Origin: Bacteroidota bacterium | GTDB lineage: Bacteria; Bacteroidota; Bacteroidia; Chitinophagales; Saprospiraceae | NCBI GenBank assembly: GCA_030147525.1 | Contig: JASBVF010000056.1 | Location: forward strand, 62,001 to 126,000 | DNA length: 64,000 nt | Reading direction: 5' to 3' | Position numbers and translations under genes: made by a program | Shown here: piece after piece, positions 17,190-27,100 of the stretch | How positions within the stretch are numbered: position 1 is the stretch's first letter | How the letters are laid out: the number at the start of each line of letters is the position of its first letter | Notes under the pieces: model-generated | Told to the model about the DNA's origin: nothing | The model's database searches: none | Seen by the model: only the letters and a program-made list of their open reading frames with translations

Positions 17190-18590
17190 ATGAAAAAAAC
17201 TACGAAGAATACCCGCCGCTCTTTCGTTAAAAAACTGGCAACCGGTGCAGCTGCTGCCGCCCTGCTTCCCACCGCTGCCACCGAAGCCAAAAACATCCAG
17301 CATCTCGAATGGGAAAAGCCTTCCCGCCGCTACTCCGCCAACGACAAAATCAGGGTGGCAGCCATCGGCATGGGCATCATGGGTTTCAACAACTGCAACA
17401 CTACCGTGAAGGTGCCTGGCGTGGAACTCGTCGCCGTTTGCGACCTCTACGACGGCCGGCTCCAGCGCTCGAAGGAGGTCTTCGGTAACCAACTTTTCAC
17501 CACCCGCAACTACGAGGAAATCATCAACCGCAAGGACATCGATGCCGTCATCGTCTCCACCTCCGACCACTGGCACGACCACATTTCCATCGCTGCCCTC
17601 AAGGCGGGCAAGGCGGTTTATTGTGAAAAACCAATGGTGCAGCACATCGACGAAGGCATGGCCGTCGTTGAGGCGCAACGCAAGAGCGGCAAGGTGCTGC
17701 AGGTAGGCAGCCAAGGCGTCAGCTCCCTCACGCAGGCCAAAGCGAAGGAACTCTACGAACAGGGCGCCATCGGCCAGCTCATCACCGTGGAGGCCTGGAA
17801 CGACCGACAATCGCCCATGGGCGCCTGGCAATATTCCATCCCGACCGATGCTTCCGAAAAAACGGTGGACTGGGCCCGCTTCCAGGGCGATGCGCCGAAG
17901 CATGCATACGATCCTCTTCGGTTTTTTCGCTGGCGCAATTACCGGGATTACGGCACCGGCGTCGCCGGCGATCTATTCGTCCACTTGTTCTCCGGTTTGC
18001 ACAACATCACCTCCTCCGTGGGGCCGGAGCGCATCTACTGCACCGGCGGCCTGCGTTACTGGAAGGACGGCCGTGACGCTGCCGACATCATGACGGCGCT
18101 GTTCGATTATCCGGAAACGAAAGCGCATCCGGCTTTCAATTTTCAGCTCAGGGTCAACCTGATCAGCGGAACCGGTGGCGGCTCCATGACCCGGCTGGTC
18201 GGTACGGATGGCGTGATCGAACTGGGCTGGAACCAGGTCACCCTTCGCCGCAACAAAGTGCCAACCCGCCCCGGCTACGGAGGCTGGGACACCCTGGAAA
18301 CTTTCTCCGAAGCGCAACAAAAAGAATACATCGAATGGTACAATAAAAAATACCCGCCGCTACCGCCGCAGATCGAAGAGCCTGCCGAAGCCATTTACAA
18401 ATCGCCCCGGGAATTTGACGACCACCTGGCGCACCACACCAACTTTTATGACTGCATCCGGGAAGGTCGCACACCGGTGGAAGATGCCGTCTTCGGACTC
18501 CGTGCTGCCGCACCCTCGCTGGCTGCCAACCTGAGTTTTTACGAAGGGAAGGTGGTGAAATGGGATGGGGAGAAGATGATGATGATGTAG
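17190..18590 (+). CDS. Tat-exported Gfo/Idh/MocA family oxidoreductase
   Basis: The 466-aa product begins with a twin-arginine signal (RRSFVKKLATGAAAAALLP). The NAD-binding Rossmann fold starts at about residue 53 (IRVAAIGMGIMGFNN). The family EKP-type motif is present (AVYCEKPMVQH), with VIVSTSDHWHDHISIAAL before it. The C-terminal beta-sheet domain follows. Such exported members act in the periplasm on sugars or sugar derivatives with tightly bound nicotinamide cofactor. It is the first of three family members in the window (others at 42431 and 49929). The stop precedes a long hairpin shared with the convergent OmpA-like gene. The substrate is unknown. Confidence 0.92.
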   Translation: MKKTTKNTRRSFVKKLATGAAAAALLPTAATEAKNIQHLEWEKPSRRYSANDKIRVAAIGMGIMGFNNCNTTVKVPGVELVAVCDLYDGRLQRSKEVFGNQLFTTRNYEEIINRKDIDAVIVSTSDHWHDHISIAALKAGKAVYCEKPMVQHIDEGMAVVEAQRKSGKVLQVGSQGVSSLTQAKAKELYEQGAIGQLITVEAWNDRQSPMGAWQYSIPTDASEKTVDWARFQGDAPKHAYDPLRFFRWRNYRDYGTGVAGDLFVHLFSGLHNITSSVGPERIYCTGGLRYWKDGRDAADIMTALFDYPETKAHPAFNFQLRVNLISGTGGGSMTRLVGTDGVIELGWNQVTLRRNKVPTRPGYGGWDTLETFSEAQQKEYIEWYNKKYPPLPPQIEEPAEAIYKSPREFDDHLAHHTNFYDCIREGRTPVEDAVFGLRAAAPSLAANLSFYEGKVVKWDGEKMMMM

Positions 18591-18591
18591 C

Positions 18592-18670
18592 AAAATGAAC
18601 GCTGAGACACGGGGACACAGAGCATTGAAACCTCTGCGTCCCTGTGTCTCTGTGTCTCTGTGTTCATTTT
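18592..18670. repeat. Word-type palindrome at a convergent gene junction
   Basis: The left arm (18592-18622) and right arm (18632-18670) are imperfect inverted copies built from the words GAGACACRG and GGACACAGAG. The TGA stop of the convergent OmpA-like gene lies inside the right arm (AAAATGAACACAGAG on the minus strand). Probably a bidirectional terminator. Confidence 0.75.
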
Positions 18671-19659
18671 ATAATAAACTCCACCCGCCGGTTTTCCGGA
18701 TGGTATTTCCTGCCATCGGACTTGACCAGCGGCCGGGTACTGCCGTAGCCTTTCGCCTCGATGCGACCGGCGACTACGCCGTTTTTCACGAGGTAAGCCG
18801 CCACAGCGTAGGCACGGCTTTCTGAAAGTTCCCAGTTTTTAAGGGCATCGCCGGGAGTATCCGTGTGGCCTTCGATGCGCAGGGAGTAGTCCGGGTTGCG
18901 AACGAGGAAGGCGGCCAATTGGTCCAACTCTTTGTGCGAAGCTGATAACAGTTTGCTTTTGCCTTGCTCGAACATCACATTTTTGGGGATGTATCGTTGC
19001 AGGGTGTCAGCATGGACAACTGTTTTCGGCGGATTTTGAGGCTTGGGAGTTGATTTTTTCGGAGCCTGGATTTTGGGCTTTGTCTCCGCCCGGGGTTTTT
19101 CCCTGATCAACGGTTCTTTTTGAACGACGGCAGGTTTTTCAGAAATATGGTAAAAATACTCCGGCGCTATCACCACCGGATTGTCATCGAACCAGCTGTT
19201 AATGCTGCTTTTCATGCTGGGCAATTTCCACAGCAGCCGTACCTCTGCTTCCACCAGTGCGTTGAAATATTCCACACGTATGTTGTACTCCTCGCCGGCT
19301 TTCAGGATCACATTTCCGGCAAAAAGACCCACGTCGTGCAAATCCCAGGCATCGATGATGAGCAAACTGCCGATCCACACCCGGATACCATCATCCACCC
19401 GGGCCGAGAAAGTGTAAGTCCCGCTTTCCGGCGACTTCAGCCTGCCCGTCCAGCGAACGGAGCAAACATTGGGATTCATACCGGGAAACGGCGGGGTATG
19501 GTTCCAATAAAAATCGATGTTGGGATCGATGCGCTCCGCAATTTTTTCATTGAAATCGGTGCCGTTGAAATATTCTGCTCTGAGGCCTTGCTGGGCAGGA
19601 AGGTATGAACAAAATAAAAATGCTAAAAAGAGAGAAAAGGTGATACGATTGTTTTTCAT
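18664..19659 (-). CDS. PA14 domain plus OmpA peptidoglycan-binding protein
   Basis: The 331-aa product has a signal peptide (to about residue 23, SYLPAQ). A PA14 domain covers about 24-150 (GLRAEYFNGTDFNEKIAERIDP, SVRWTGRLKSPESGTYTFSARVDDGIRVWI), followed by a Pro/Lys-rich linker (KPKIQAPKKSTPKPQNPPK). An OmpA-like domain occupies about 225-331 (NVMFEQGKSKLL, LRIEGHTDTPGD, SRAYAVAAYLVKNGV, NRRVEFIIK). PA14 binds glycans and OmpA binds peptidoglycan, so the protein probably links the cell wall to a carbohydrate on the periplasmic or surface side. It lacks the usual OmpA membrane barrel. The PA14-OmpA pairing is common in Bacteroidota but its role is not established. Confidence 0.9.
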   Translation of the reverse strand: MKNNRITFSLFLAFLFCSYLPAQQGLRAEYFNGTDFNEKIAERIDPNIDFYWNHTPPFPGMNPNVCSVRWTGRLKSPESGTYTFSARVDDGIRVWIGSLLIIDAWDLHDVGLFAGNVILKAGEEYNIRVEYFNALVEAEVRLLWKLPSMKSSINSWFDDNPVVIAPEYFYHISEKPAVVQKEPLIREKPRAETKPKIQAPKKSTPKPQNPPKTVVHADTLQRYIPKNVMFEQGKSKLLSASHKELDQLAAFLVRNPDYSLRIEGHTDTPGDALKNWELSESRAYAVAAYLVKNGVVAGRIEAKGYGSTRPLVKSDGRKYHPENRRVEFIIK

Positions 19660-19760
19660 GGCCGGGTGATTTTTGGTACAAATAGTAAGTCAACGACACA
19701 ACTAACAATATGGTTGATTTGCCGGCTATTTAAAATCCCAGCCAATTACAAAATACGTAT

Positions 19761-20771
19761 TTACCGCTCCGGCCTCCCCGTAATTTCCAAAGCATATTTG
19801 CCTTTGAACGGCTTATTTTCTGTGAATTTGAAAGTGAAATTTGTGAACCGGCCGTTATCCGTCCAACCGGAGATGGCAGTACCTGTGAATTCTTCAGTCT
19901 CAAAGCCACTGTTGTTGAGGTCAATTTTTTTCCATTGACCGGGCGAAGTCTCTACCTCCAACAGAAAATCATCGAACCATGCCGTACCAGGTACAGAAAG
20001 ACACCCGCCCAAAAACAGGCTGTCGGCTGCTGCATCCACTTTCCCTTGTATTTTATAAATATTCCAGTCTCCGGACTTGACCGGCCGGTCCATCATATTG
20101 TCAAAAAACCCCAGTCCGCCGTCTTTTTTATCCACTCTTGCCCAAAGTACCGCATATCCATCCTCCTGAACTGCCGTTTTTACCGCAGCCTGCATTCGGA
20201 AGGATTTATCCTCAAATGCAGAAATATCCACCGAATGGGCAAAGCAACCCCAGTTGTTTGTCAGCTTCAACTCCAGATTATTGATAAATGCAGCGACAGG
20301 CTTCCATTGACCGCCAGATTGCTGGAAAGTAGTCTGCATGGAAATGATGCCAGAGTCTTGTTTCATTCGGTTGTTTTCCTTCCATTCTTCCTTGTAAAAA
20401 TGATTTTGCAATACCCACACGGTGTTTCCGTCCTTCGACCGGCGAACGCTCAACGTATCTTTTGAATAAAAATACGGCGTACTTTTCCCCCAAAAAATGC
20501 AACGATACTCATCGCCGATCGAGTAAGTCACCCTGCTGACAAAGGAAGGTTTGGTTATTTCCTGAATACCTCCCCGCCAACAGAGCGTAATCAGCATATC
20601 ATCCGAAAGCAAAGCGTTCAGGCCGGCAGAATCTTCTGTCATCCATGCTTTGTTCAAACGTATTCCCCAGTCAAGAAAGTAAGCATTGTCCGTATCATTT
20701 TGAGCAGAAAGGGTAGCCAACCCAAAGAACAACGCCAGAGAAAGAAACAAAAGGAAAGTCATTGTTTTCAT
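19761..20771 (-). CDS. Secreted protein with NTF2-like region and jelly-roll-like C-terminus
   Basis: The 336-aa product has a signal peptide (LFFGLATLSAQ). Residues about 25-165 look like an NTF2/SnoaL-type fold (WGIRLNKAWMTEDSAGLNALLSDDMLI, then NTVWVLQNHFYKEEW, QQSGGQWKPVAAFINN). The second half reads as a beta-sandwich carbohydrate-binding-like module (SFRMQAAVKTAVQEDGYAVLWARVDK, GDWNIYKIQGKVDAAADSLFLGGCL, WFDDFLLEVE), close to the pattern in Bacteroidota serine hydrolases that act on erythromycin-like or glycan substrates. No catalytic motif is evident. It is transcribed alone or with the OmpA-like gene 101 nt downstream. Function unknown. Confidence 0.8.
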   Translation of the reverse strand: MKTMTFLLFLSLALFFGLATLSAQNDTDNAYFLDWGIRLNKAWMTEDSAGLNALLSDDMLITLCWRGGIQEITKPSFVSRVTYSIGDEYRCIFWGKSTPYFYSKDTLSVRRSKDGNTVWVLQNHFYKEEWKENNRMKQDSGIISMQTTFQQSGGQWKPVAAFINNLELKLTNNWGCFAHSVDISAFEDKSFRMQAAVKTAVQEDGYAVLWARVDKKDGGLGFFDNMMDRPVKSGDWNIYKIQGKVDAAADSLFLGGCLSVPGTAWFDDFLLEVETSPGQWKKIDLNNSGFETEEFTGTAISGWTDNGRFTNFTFKFTENKPFKGKYALEITGRPER

Positions 20772-21139
20772 ATGATTAGTAGTTTATCCCCCGCGTCAGG
20801 GGTAGGTAAATGGTGATTGTGACAAGTTCAATTTTTCAATTTTTATCTTAATTCGGCTTGTACTTTTTGATCAAAATCTTGTATTTGTCTTTCACTTTGC
20901 GTGAAATAATATCCAATAAAAAGAGATGTTGTCGATACACCGGCAATCATTGCTTACCTCACTGAAACAAAATTAAACTCGAGTCAAAAATTTGTATTTT
21001 CGATCTCTAAGTAAGCGACTTCGAGTTGAAGAAGCTTTTTTTGAGAGTCCTTTTCAAGTTTTCAAGGCCGGGATAAAACCACAAATCAAATCTTTGATAA
21101 TCAGTAGCTTAGCCTCATAGTTTAATTTGCAACAAAACA
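20772..21139. promoter_or_regulatory. Divergent intergenic region, no gene seen
   Basis: These AT-rich 368 nt separate divergent genes and must hold two promoters. The visible features are the palindrome TTTTGATCAAAA near 20868 and TTAATTTG near 21123 (7/8 match to the -7 consensus), 10-17 nt before the ATG at 21140. Nothing more can be supported. Confidence 0.4.
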
Positions 21140-23353
21140 ATGAAACCCATTCTCCTCATTTTCAGCCTTTTAGCTTTAGCAAGTTTTCTTTTTAGTCAAA
21201 ACGCCGACCTCTCCGGATTACCCGATTTCAGCACATTTCAACCAAAAAAAAACAAAGACTGGCTCATCCACCCCATCGAAACGGCAACGGAAGTTTACCA
21301 GGACGGCAGCAAGGACATCGTCCTCACCAACGGCCTGCTGCTCCGCCGCTGGCGCATCGAACCGGAGGTAGCGACGACGCACGTCACGCTGATGACCACG
21401 GGCGAAAATTTCGTGCGAGGCGTGAAGCCGGAGGCCCGGCTCGTGCTCGACGGCGACACGGTCTTCGTGGGCGGCTTGCAAGGTCAACCCGAATACGGCT
21501 ACCTGCTGCCCGAATGGCTCGACTCGCTGACACCTAACCCCGGCGCTTTCAGTTTTCATCATTTTGAAACCGGTGAAATCAGGCCGCTGCTCGACTGGAA
21601 GCGGACCGGCTGGAATGGCCAGCCCAACTACCCGCCGAAAGGCAAGCGCCTGACGTTTTTTTACCAGCATAAAAATGAAAAATGGCGGGGTGTGACGGTG
21701 GCCGTGCATTATGAAATGTACGACGGCATCCCGATGCTCTGCAAGTGGCTTTCGGTGAAATGCGAGGGCCGCAAGGAGTTGAAAATCAATCATTTCACCA
21801 GTGAGATACTAGCCGTGCGGGAAGAGGAAAGTTCGGTCGATCATGCCGATGGCCTCCTGACCCCGAACATGCTCGTGCAGACGAACTACGCCTTCCACGA
21901 CATGAGCAGCCGCTTTTCCAACCAGGCCGTGCGTTGGCTGCCCGATCCTGACTACACTTCGCAGGTGAACTACCGGCGGCAAACGCCCAACCTGCTCGAC
22001 GTCAGTCCGCCGCTGGGCCCCGGTGTTATGCTCTCGCCCGGCGATGAGTTCGAAACCTTCCGAGCCTGGGAGCTTTACCACGACAGCCACGACCGGGAGC
22101 GCAAGGGGCTCGCCGAGCGCCGCCTCTACCGCCTGCTGGCGCCATGGGCGACAGAAAACCCTATTTTCATGCACCTCACCAGCACTGACCCGGAGGTTAT
22201 CCGCACGGCGGTGGACCAGTGCGCCGAGGTGGGTTTTGAAATGGTCATCATCAGCTTCGGCAGTGATTTCACGATGGAAGATGTGAGCAAGGAGAACATC
22301 CGCAAGTTCAAAGAATTGGCCGACTACGCCCACTCGAAGGGCATCCGGCTGGGCGGCTACTCGCTCTTTTCCAGCCGCCGCATCGACGACGCTAACGACG
22401 TCATCAACCCGGCCACGGGGCAGCCGGGCGGCGCTATTTTCGGCAATGCGCCCTGCCTCGCCAGCGAGTGGGGCATCCAGTACCTCGAAAACCTGAAGGC
22501 ATTTCTCACCGCCACCGGCTTTGACCTGCTGGAACACGACGGCCCCTACCCCGGCGACGTTTGCGCCAGCACCCAACACCCTGGCCACACCGGCCTCGAA
22601 GATTCGCAGTGGCAACAGTGGGCCATGACGGATGATTTTTACAAATGGCTGCGGGAAAAAGGCATCTACCTGAACGCCCCCGACTGGTACTTCCTCAACG
22701 GCAGCAACAAAACGGGCATCGGCTACCGGGAGGTCAACTGGTCACTTCCCCGTGACCGGCAAATCATACTCGGCCGCCAAAATATCTACGACGGCACCTG
22801 GACGAAAATCCCGTCGATGGGCTGGACCTTCACGCCGCTGGTCGAGTACCACGGCGGCGGCCCTGCAGCCACACTGGAACCGCTGTCGGAACATCTCCAG
22901 GCGTACAAATCGCACCTATGGCAAAACTTCGGCTCCGGCGTGCAAAGCTGCTACCGTGGGCCCCGCCTCTTCGACTCGGAAGTGACGATGTACACCGTAA
23001 AAAGCGCCGTAAACTGGTACAAAAATTACCGGGACATCCTCAACAGCGACATCATCCACCTGCGCCGCCCCGACGGGCAGGACTGGGATGGCATCCTGCA
23101 CGTGAACCCGAACCTAAAGCCAAAGGGCATGGCCATGCTCTACAACCCGTTGAAGGAGAATATTTTACGAAAAATAAAACTGCCGCTCTACTACGCCGGC
23201 CTGACGGACGTGACGAGGGTACGCATCGGCCGCAGCGACCTCCTCAGCACGGATGAGACCGAACCGAGGACGTACATCCTGAACCGCTTTTTTGAAATTG
23301 AAGTGGAGGTGGAGATCCCGGCGGAGGGCTGGGTTTGGGTGGTGATGGAGTGA
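21140..23353 (+). CDS. Secreted GH36/GH27-like alpha-galactosidase-type glycoside hydrolase
   Basis: The 737-aa product has a signal peptide (LLALASFLFSQ). A beta-sandwich N-terminal domain of clan GH-D type fills about 40-330 (DIVLTNGLLLRRWRIEPEVATTHV, VRGVKPEARLVLDG). A TIM barrel follows with CAEVGFEMVIISFGSDF, HSKGIRLGGYSLFSS and the catalytic-like FDLLEHDGPYPGDVCAS (candidate nucleophile Asp). A small beta domain ends the protein. Related enzymes remove alpha-galactosyl groups, but many members of this Bacteroidota subgroup are uncharacterised, so the substrate is open. It is convergent with the two-component pair downstream, only 12 nt from its stop. Confidence 0.85.
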   Translation: MKPILLIFSLLALASFLFSQNADLSGLPDFSTFQPKKNKDWLIHPIETATEVYQDGSKDIVLTNGLLLRRWRIEPEVATTHVTLMTTGENFVRGVKPEARLVLDGDTVFVGGLQGQPEYGYLLPEWLDSLTPNPGAFSFHHFETGEIRPLLDWKRTGWNGQPNYPPKGKRLTFFYQHKNEKWRGVTVAVHYEMYDGIPMLCKWLSVKCEGRKELKINHFTSEILAVREEESSVDHADGLLTPNMLVQTNYAFHDMSSRFSNQAVRWLPDPDYTSQVNYRRQTPNLLDVSPPLGPGVMLSPGDEFETFRAWELYHDSHDRERKGLAERRLYRLLAPWATENPIFMHLTSTDPEVIRTAVDQCAEVGFEMVIISFGSDFTMEDVSKENIRKFKELADYAHSKGIRLGGYSLFSSRRIDDANDVINPATGQPGGAIFGNAPCLASEWGIQYLENLKAFLTATGFDLLEHDGPYPGDVCASTQHPGHTGLEDSQWQQWAMTDDFYKWLREKGIYLNAPDWYFLNGSNKTGIGYREVNWSLPRDRQIILGRQNIYDGTWTKIPSMGWTFTPLVEYHGGGPAATLEPLSEHLQAYKSHLWQNFGSGVQSCYRGPRLFDSEVTMYTVKSAVNWYKNYRDILNSDIIHLRRPDGQDWDGILHVNPNLKPKGMAMLYNPLKENILRKIKLPLYYAGLTDVTRVRIGRSDLLSTDETEPRTYILNRFFEIEVEVEIPAEGWVWVVME

Positions 23354-23365
23354 GAAAGACAAGTG

Positions 23366-24124
23366 CTACCCCTCCAACCACTCACTAAGTCCGGGATAAA
23401 AAGCATTGCCGATTGAGCAAATATCTCCGTTTCGCAGGCGCACCTCCCTGCTCGATTGATCGAGCAGCGAAATCCAGGTGATATTGATGACTTCGAAGCG
23501 GTTAACCTGCACAAATTCATGGGGAAGCTTGGCAATCAACTGCGCCAGGGAGAGGTTACAGCCAATCTTGTGGTGTTCGAAAATGACCTCCGTTCTGCCC
23601 TTGCTTTTAGCACCGGTTTTCACCAGAATAATATCGTCCGGGTTGACGAGGTAGCTCTGCCGGCCATCCTGAATGGAGATGAGATTTTTTGACAAATGTT
23701 TTCGATCGGCAAACCGGGCCGACTGATTTCTCACATAAATGGCTTCGATAATGCCGTCCCGCCGTTGTTCCCAGTCTTCGTAAAAGGGTTTTTTCAAAAT
23801 AGACAACACCTCCTGGCTGTACTCATTGTGCAGTTTTTGGGCATACTCAAATTCCTTGTAGCCGGTATTGATCACCACCGGTGGAATGGTCACCTGTTCC
23901 CGCCGCAAGAGGTTTAACAATTGAAAGGCATCCCCATTCATCAGTTTGATGTCGAGAAACAACACATCGGCGGGGGTGCTTTGTATTAAATTGAAAGCAT
24001 CCTCAACCGAACCTGCATTGCCTACCACTTCGAGTTCAGGGGATTCGTTCAGCGCATCCACCAGAATTTTCAGGTGGGGCGCCTCGTCTTCCACGACCAG
24101 CGCCCTAAGTTTACTAAAGCTCAT
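23366..24124 (-). CDS. LytTR family response regulator
   Basis: The 252-aa product has an N-terminal receiver domain with the acidic pocket VVEDEAP, phospho-acceptor region DVLFLDIKLMNGD (Asp about 57) and KK pair (ILKKPF). The C-terminal LytTR DNA-binding domain covers about 145-250 (ISIQDGRQSYLVNPDDIILVKT, FVQVNRFEVINITWI). It overlaps the kinase gene by 11 bp, a translationally coupled two-component pair. It probably controls a nearby glycan or stress operon. No LytTR direct-repeat site was identified. Confidence 0.93.
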   Translation of the reverse strand: MSFSKLRALVVEDEAPHLKILVDALNESPELEVVGNAGSVEDAFNLIQSTPADVLFLDIKLMNGDAFQLLNLLRREQVTIPPVVINTGYKEFEYAQKLHNEYSQEVLSILKKPFYEDWEQRRDGIIEAIYVRNQSARFADRKHLSKNLISIQDGRQSYLVNPDDIILVKTGAKSKGRTEVIFEHHKIGCNLSLAQLIAKLPHEFVQVNRFEVINITWISLLDQSSREVRLRNGDICSIGNAFYPGLSEWLEG

Positions 24125-27100
24125 AGTTGAAATTTTTTGGAATAAAAATCAGGACCCGGGTCCCGTAGCCACTGCCGTCCGTATCTTTAAAAATCCGGTC
24201 TTCGTACTTTATGGTGAGCGGCACGGCATTGTATTGATTGAACAAGCGCACGAGGTCGTCCATGACCTCCGTGCTGCCCTTCCGCTCCACGATCCGATCT
24301 TCCTGCATCAATGGCCTGCCCCTGCCGTCATCTTCGATCACAACGTGGCAACCTTCCGGTTCCAGGCGGACAGACAAAGTTATCTGACTGGCTCCCTTGC
24401 GATTGCGGATCCCTTTCTCCACGGCGTTTTCCGTGTGGATTTGAAGAAGCATGGCCGGCACATACACCCCGTCGTACCTGCCGGGCTCCTTCTGGAAGTC
24501 ATAGTTGGCATCCAGCCCTCCGCCAAAGCGCACCTGCTGTATTTTCAGGTAATTGGTCACGATGTGCAGCTCCTGTTCGAGGGAATGGTAAGCCATGCCG
24601 CTCTGCGTATTTTTGTAAAGAATAAACACGTTGTCCGCCAGCCTGCCGATCATGGTGGCAGTTTCCGGGTCTTTGCGGTATTTGCCCTGCACCCAGTGCA
24701 GCGAGTTATTGATGAAATGCGGGTTGAAAAAATTGGACAGCGCCTGCACTTTCAGGCTGTCCCGTTCCCGTTTCGATTTTTCAAGTTCCAGCTGATGGCG
24801 CTTTCTTATGTAAACATAAGTAAAAAGGACGCCCATCAAAGCCGTGGTTAACGCCACCCAAAACCAGGGGTTTTCATTCAAAAATTTTGGAACGGTGAAA
24901 TGATATTCCGCATGGCCTGACAACACATTGTGCTTGTAGGCCACGAGATGCAAGGCGTAATCGCCATACGGCAAATGGTCAATTTGAATATTGGTCTTTT
25001 CCCGTGTGGAAATACGCTGAAACAAAGTGTCTCCATCGGATTTCACGAGAAAAATATCAAAGAAGAGGTTGTCCCGCAGGCGGTCATTGCCCGAAGGGGC
25101 AAATGAAAAACGCATGTTTCGTTTGCCGTAAGGCAGGCTGCCGAGGTCCATTTCTTCGATGAGAATGGGCGAATCACCGGCCTGGAATGCCGTCAGTTTC
25201 ATGGATGTTGCTGAAGTGTCGAATTGCAGTTGGGAAAGGTCGATGCGGGTAGCGCCCGTCTGCGTGCCGATCCAGAGGAAACCCTTGCTGTCGAGCAGGA
25301 CGGCGTTTTGCTCCGAGCCGCCGCCTTCGAGGTCAGTACCGTATTTCAGGGAAAAGATGCGGGGGCGCTCGCCGTGGTAGTTTTTATCGAAAAAATAAAC
25401 GCCCGAATTGGTGCCGAAGACGATATGGCGCCCGGTATTTATCAAAAAATTGACCCACCCGGCGTCCGTGCCCGGCAGTGGTATTTTTTCGAGGTGGTCA
25501 AACAGGTTTTCTTTTAGAAAATCGAACTCGTGGGCATGGCGGAGCAGGCGAATCCCATCGTTGGTGCCAAGCCAAAGCGAACCGTTTTCATCCACGCAGG
25601 AAGCCATCATCCCAATACTGTTGGGGACTTCCGGTGAGCGCAGCCAGGTGACGACGGTGTCCCGTTGCGGGTCGTACACGGCTACGCCCTGCGACATGCG
25701 CCCGCACCAGAGCCTTCCACCCTGGTCTTCCGAGACGGTCAGCACATTGTCGAGCGCCAGGCCTTTCTCCTTGCCGACAACCCGGATGGAGGAAATGAGG
25801 CCGTCAGTCTCCGAGGCGATGCCAAGGCCGACGCCGGCCAGCCCTAAGGCGATTTGGCCATTGCGGAGGGGGAGGAAATAATAGCCGAGGGCAGTTTTGC
25901 CTTGCTCGTTTACTGGAATATTTATCGGGATAAGCTGACCCTCCTTGATTGCCATGATACCCGTCGGGACTTCCGTAAAAAAATACAACGTGCCCGATTC
26001 GCTACGGCAAGTGCCGGGAAGGACGGGCATGATCGGATAGCCCGTGTTCCGGCGTTGCATTTTGCCCCCGCTGTACACCGTAAACCCGCCGGCTCCGGTA
26101 TAACCACCCATCCAGATGTTCCCTGCATCGTCCTCGCCAATGGCGTGGAGGCCGGTGACCATGTCCGGTGTGTTTTCATGGGAAACCAACTGCGACTGGT
26201 CGGTGCGCATCACCCCGGAGGAAGTACCGAACCACCAATGTCCGTGCTTGTCTTCGGAAAATGTGTCCCGGAAATAGTCCTTTGGCAAATGACTGAGCAA
26301 TAGCTTGGCCGTCAAGGTGCTGTCAATGGCGTATAGGTACAAGGTTCCATCCATGGGGTCTTCAACGACCAATCCACCTATGCAATGCAAACTCTTTCTT
26401 TCCCCCCAGCGATGGAGTATGGTCCACCGGGTGGATTTGCCTTTTCTGCCATTCGGTAGCGTGATTTCTATGTCTGTGGTTTTATTGTCGTCCCACCAAA
26501 CGTATTGGCCATCTTTTGTGTATACCCCGATGGCCGTTTTTTCCGAAATATAGATGGGGTAATAATCCAGTGATGGAACAGCAATCGCATTTTGAAAACC
26601 CTCGCCATAGCGGATTATGCTTTTGTTTTCTGAAGGAAAATTTGTGACCAGACAGGCGGTGCCATCAGTGGTATTGTGCATCCCCTGAAACAACTCATCA
26701 TTAGCATCTTTGGGAACATGCAAAGGCTTTTCGGAGCGTATGAAACGGTCGGTTTTACCATCGTATTGGTAGGAAAAAAACTGGACGTCCATCAACGCCA
26801 ACCGGCCATTTTTTGGAGAAACATAAACACTAAACCTGCCCTCCAGCTTGTAAGTCTTCCAAACTCCTTGAAGCGTCAGGCAGGCCATCTGTAATCCATC
26901 ATTGGAACCACTATGAAACCATACGCCGTACTCATCTTCCATAACAAAAGTAAGCCCCAAGGGCAGGTGCATCTCCGCCAGTCGGTAGTGCGTCCAATTG
27001 ATACCATCAAAACGGGAAAGCACCTCACCGCTGGTGTACCGCACCCATGCTTCGCCGTTTTTGGTGAAACGAATGCCGTCTGTTTCGGGAAAGGGCAGGC

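Noticed and set aside
16926-17903. 325-aa minus-strand ORF across the oxidoreductase start
   Set aside because: It is antisense to a clear Tat signal and Rossmann motif on the plus strand.
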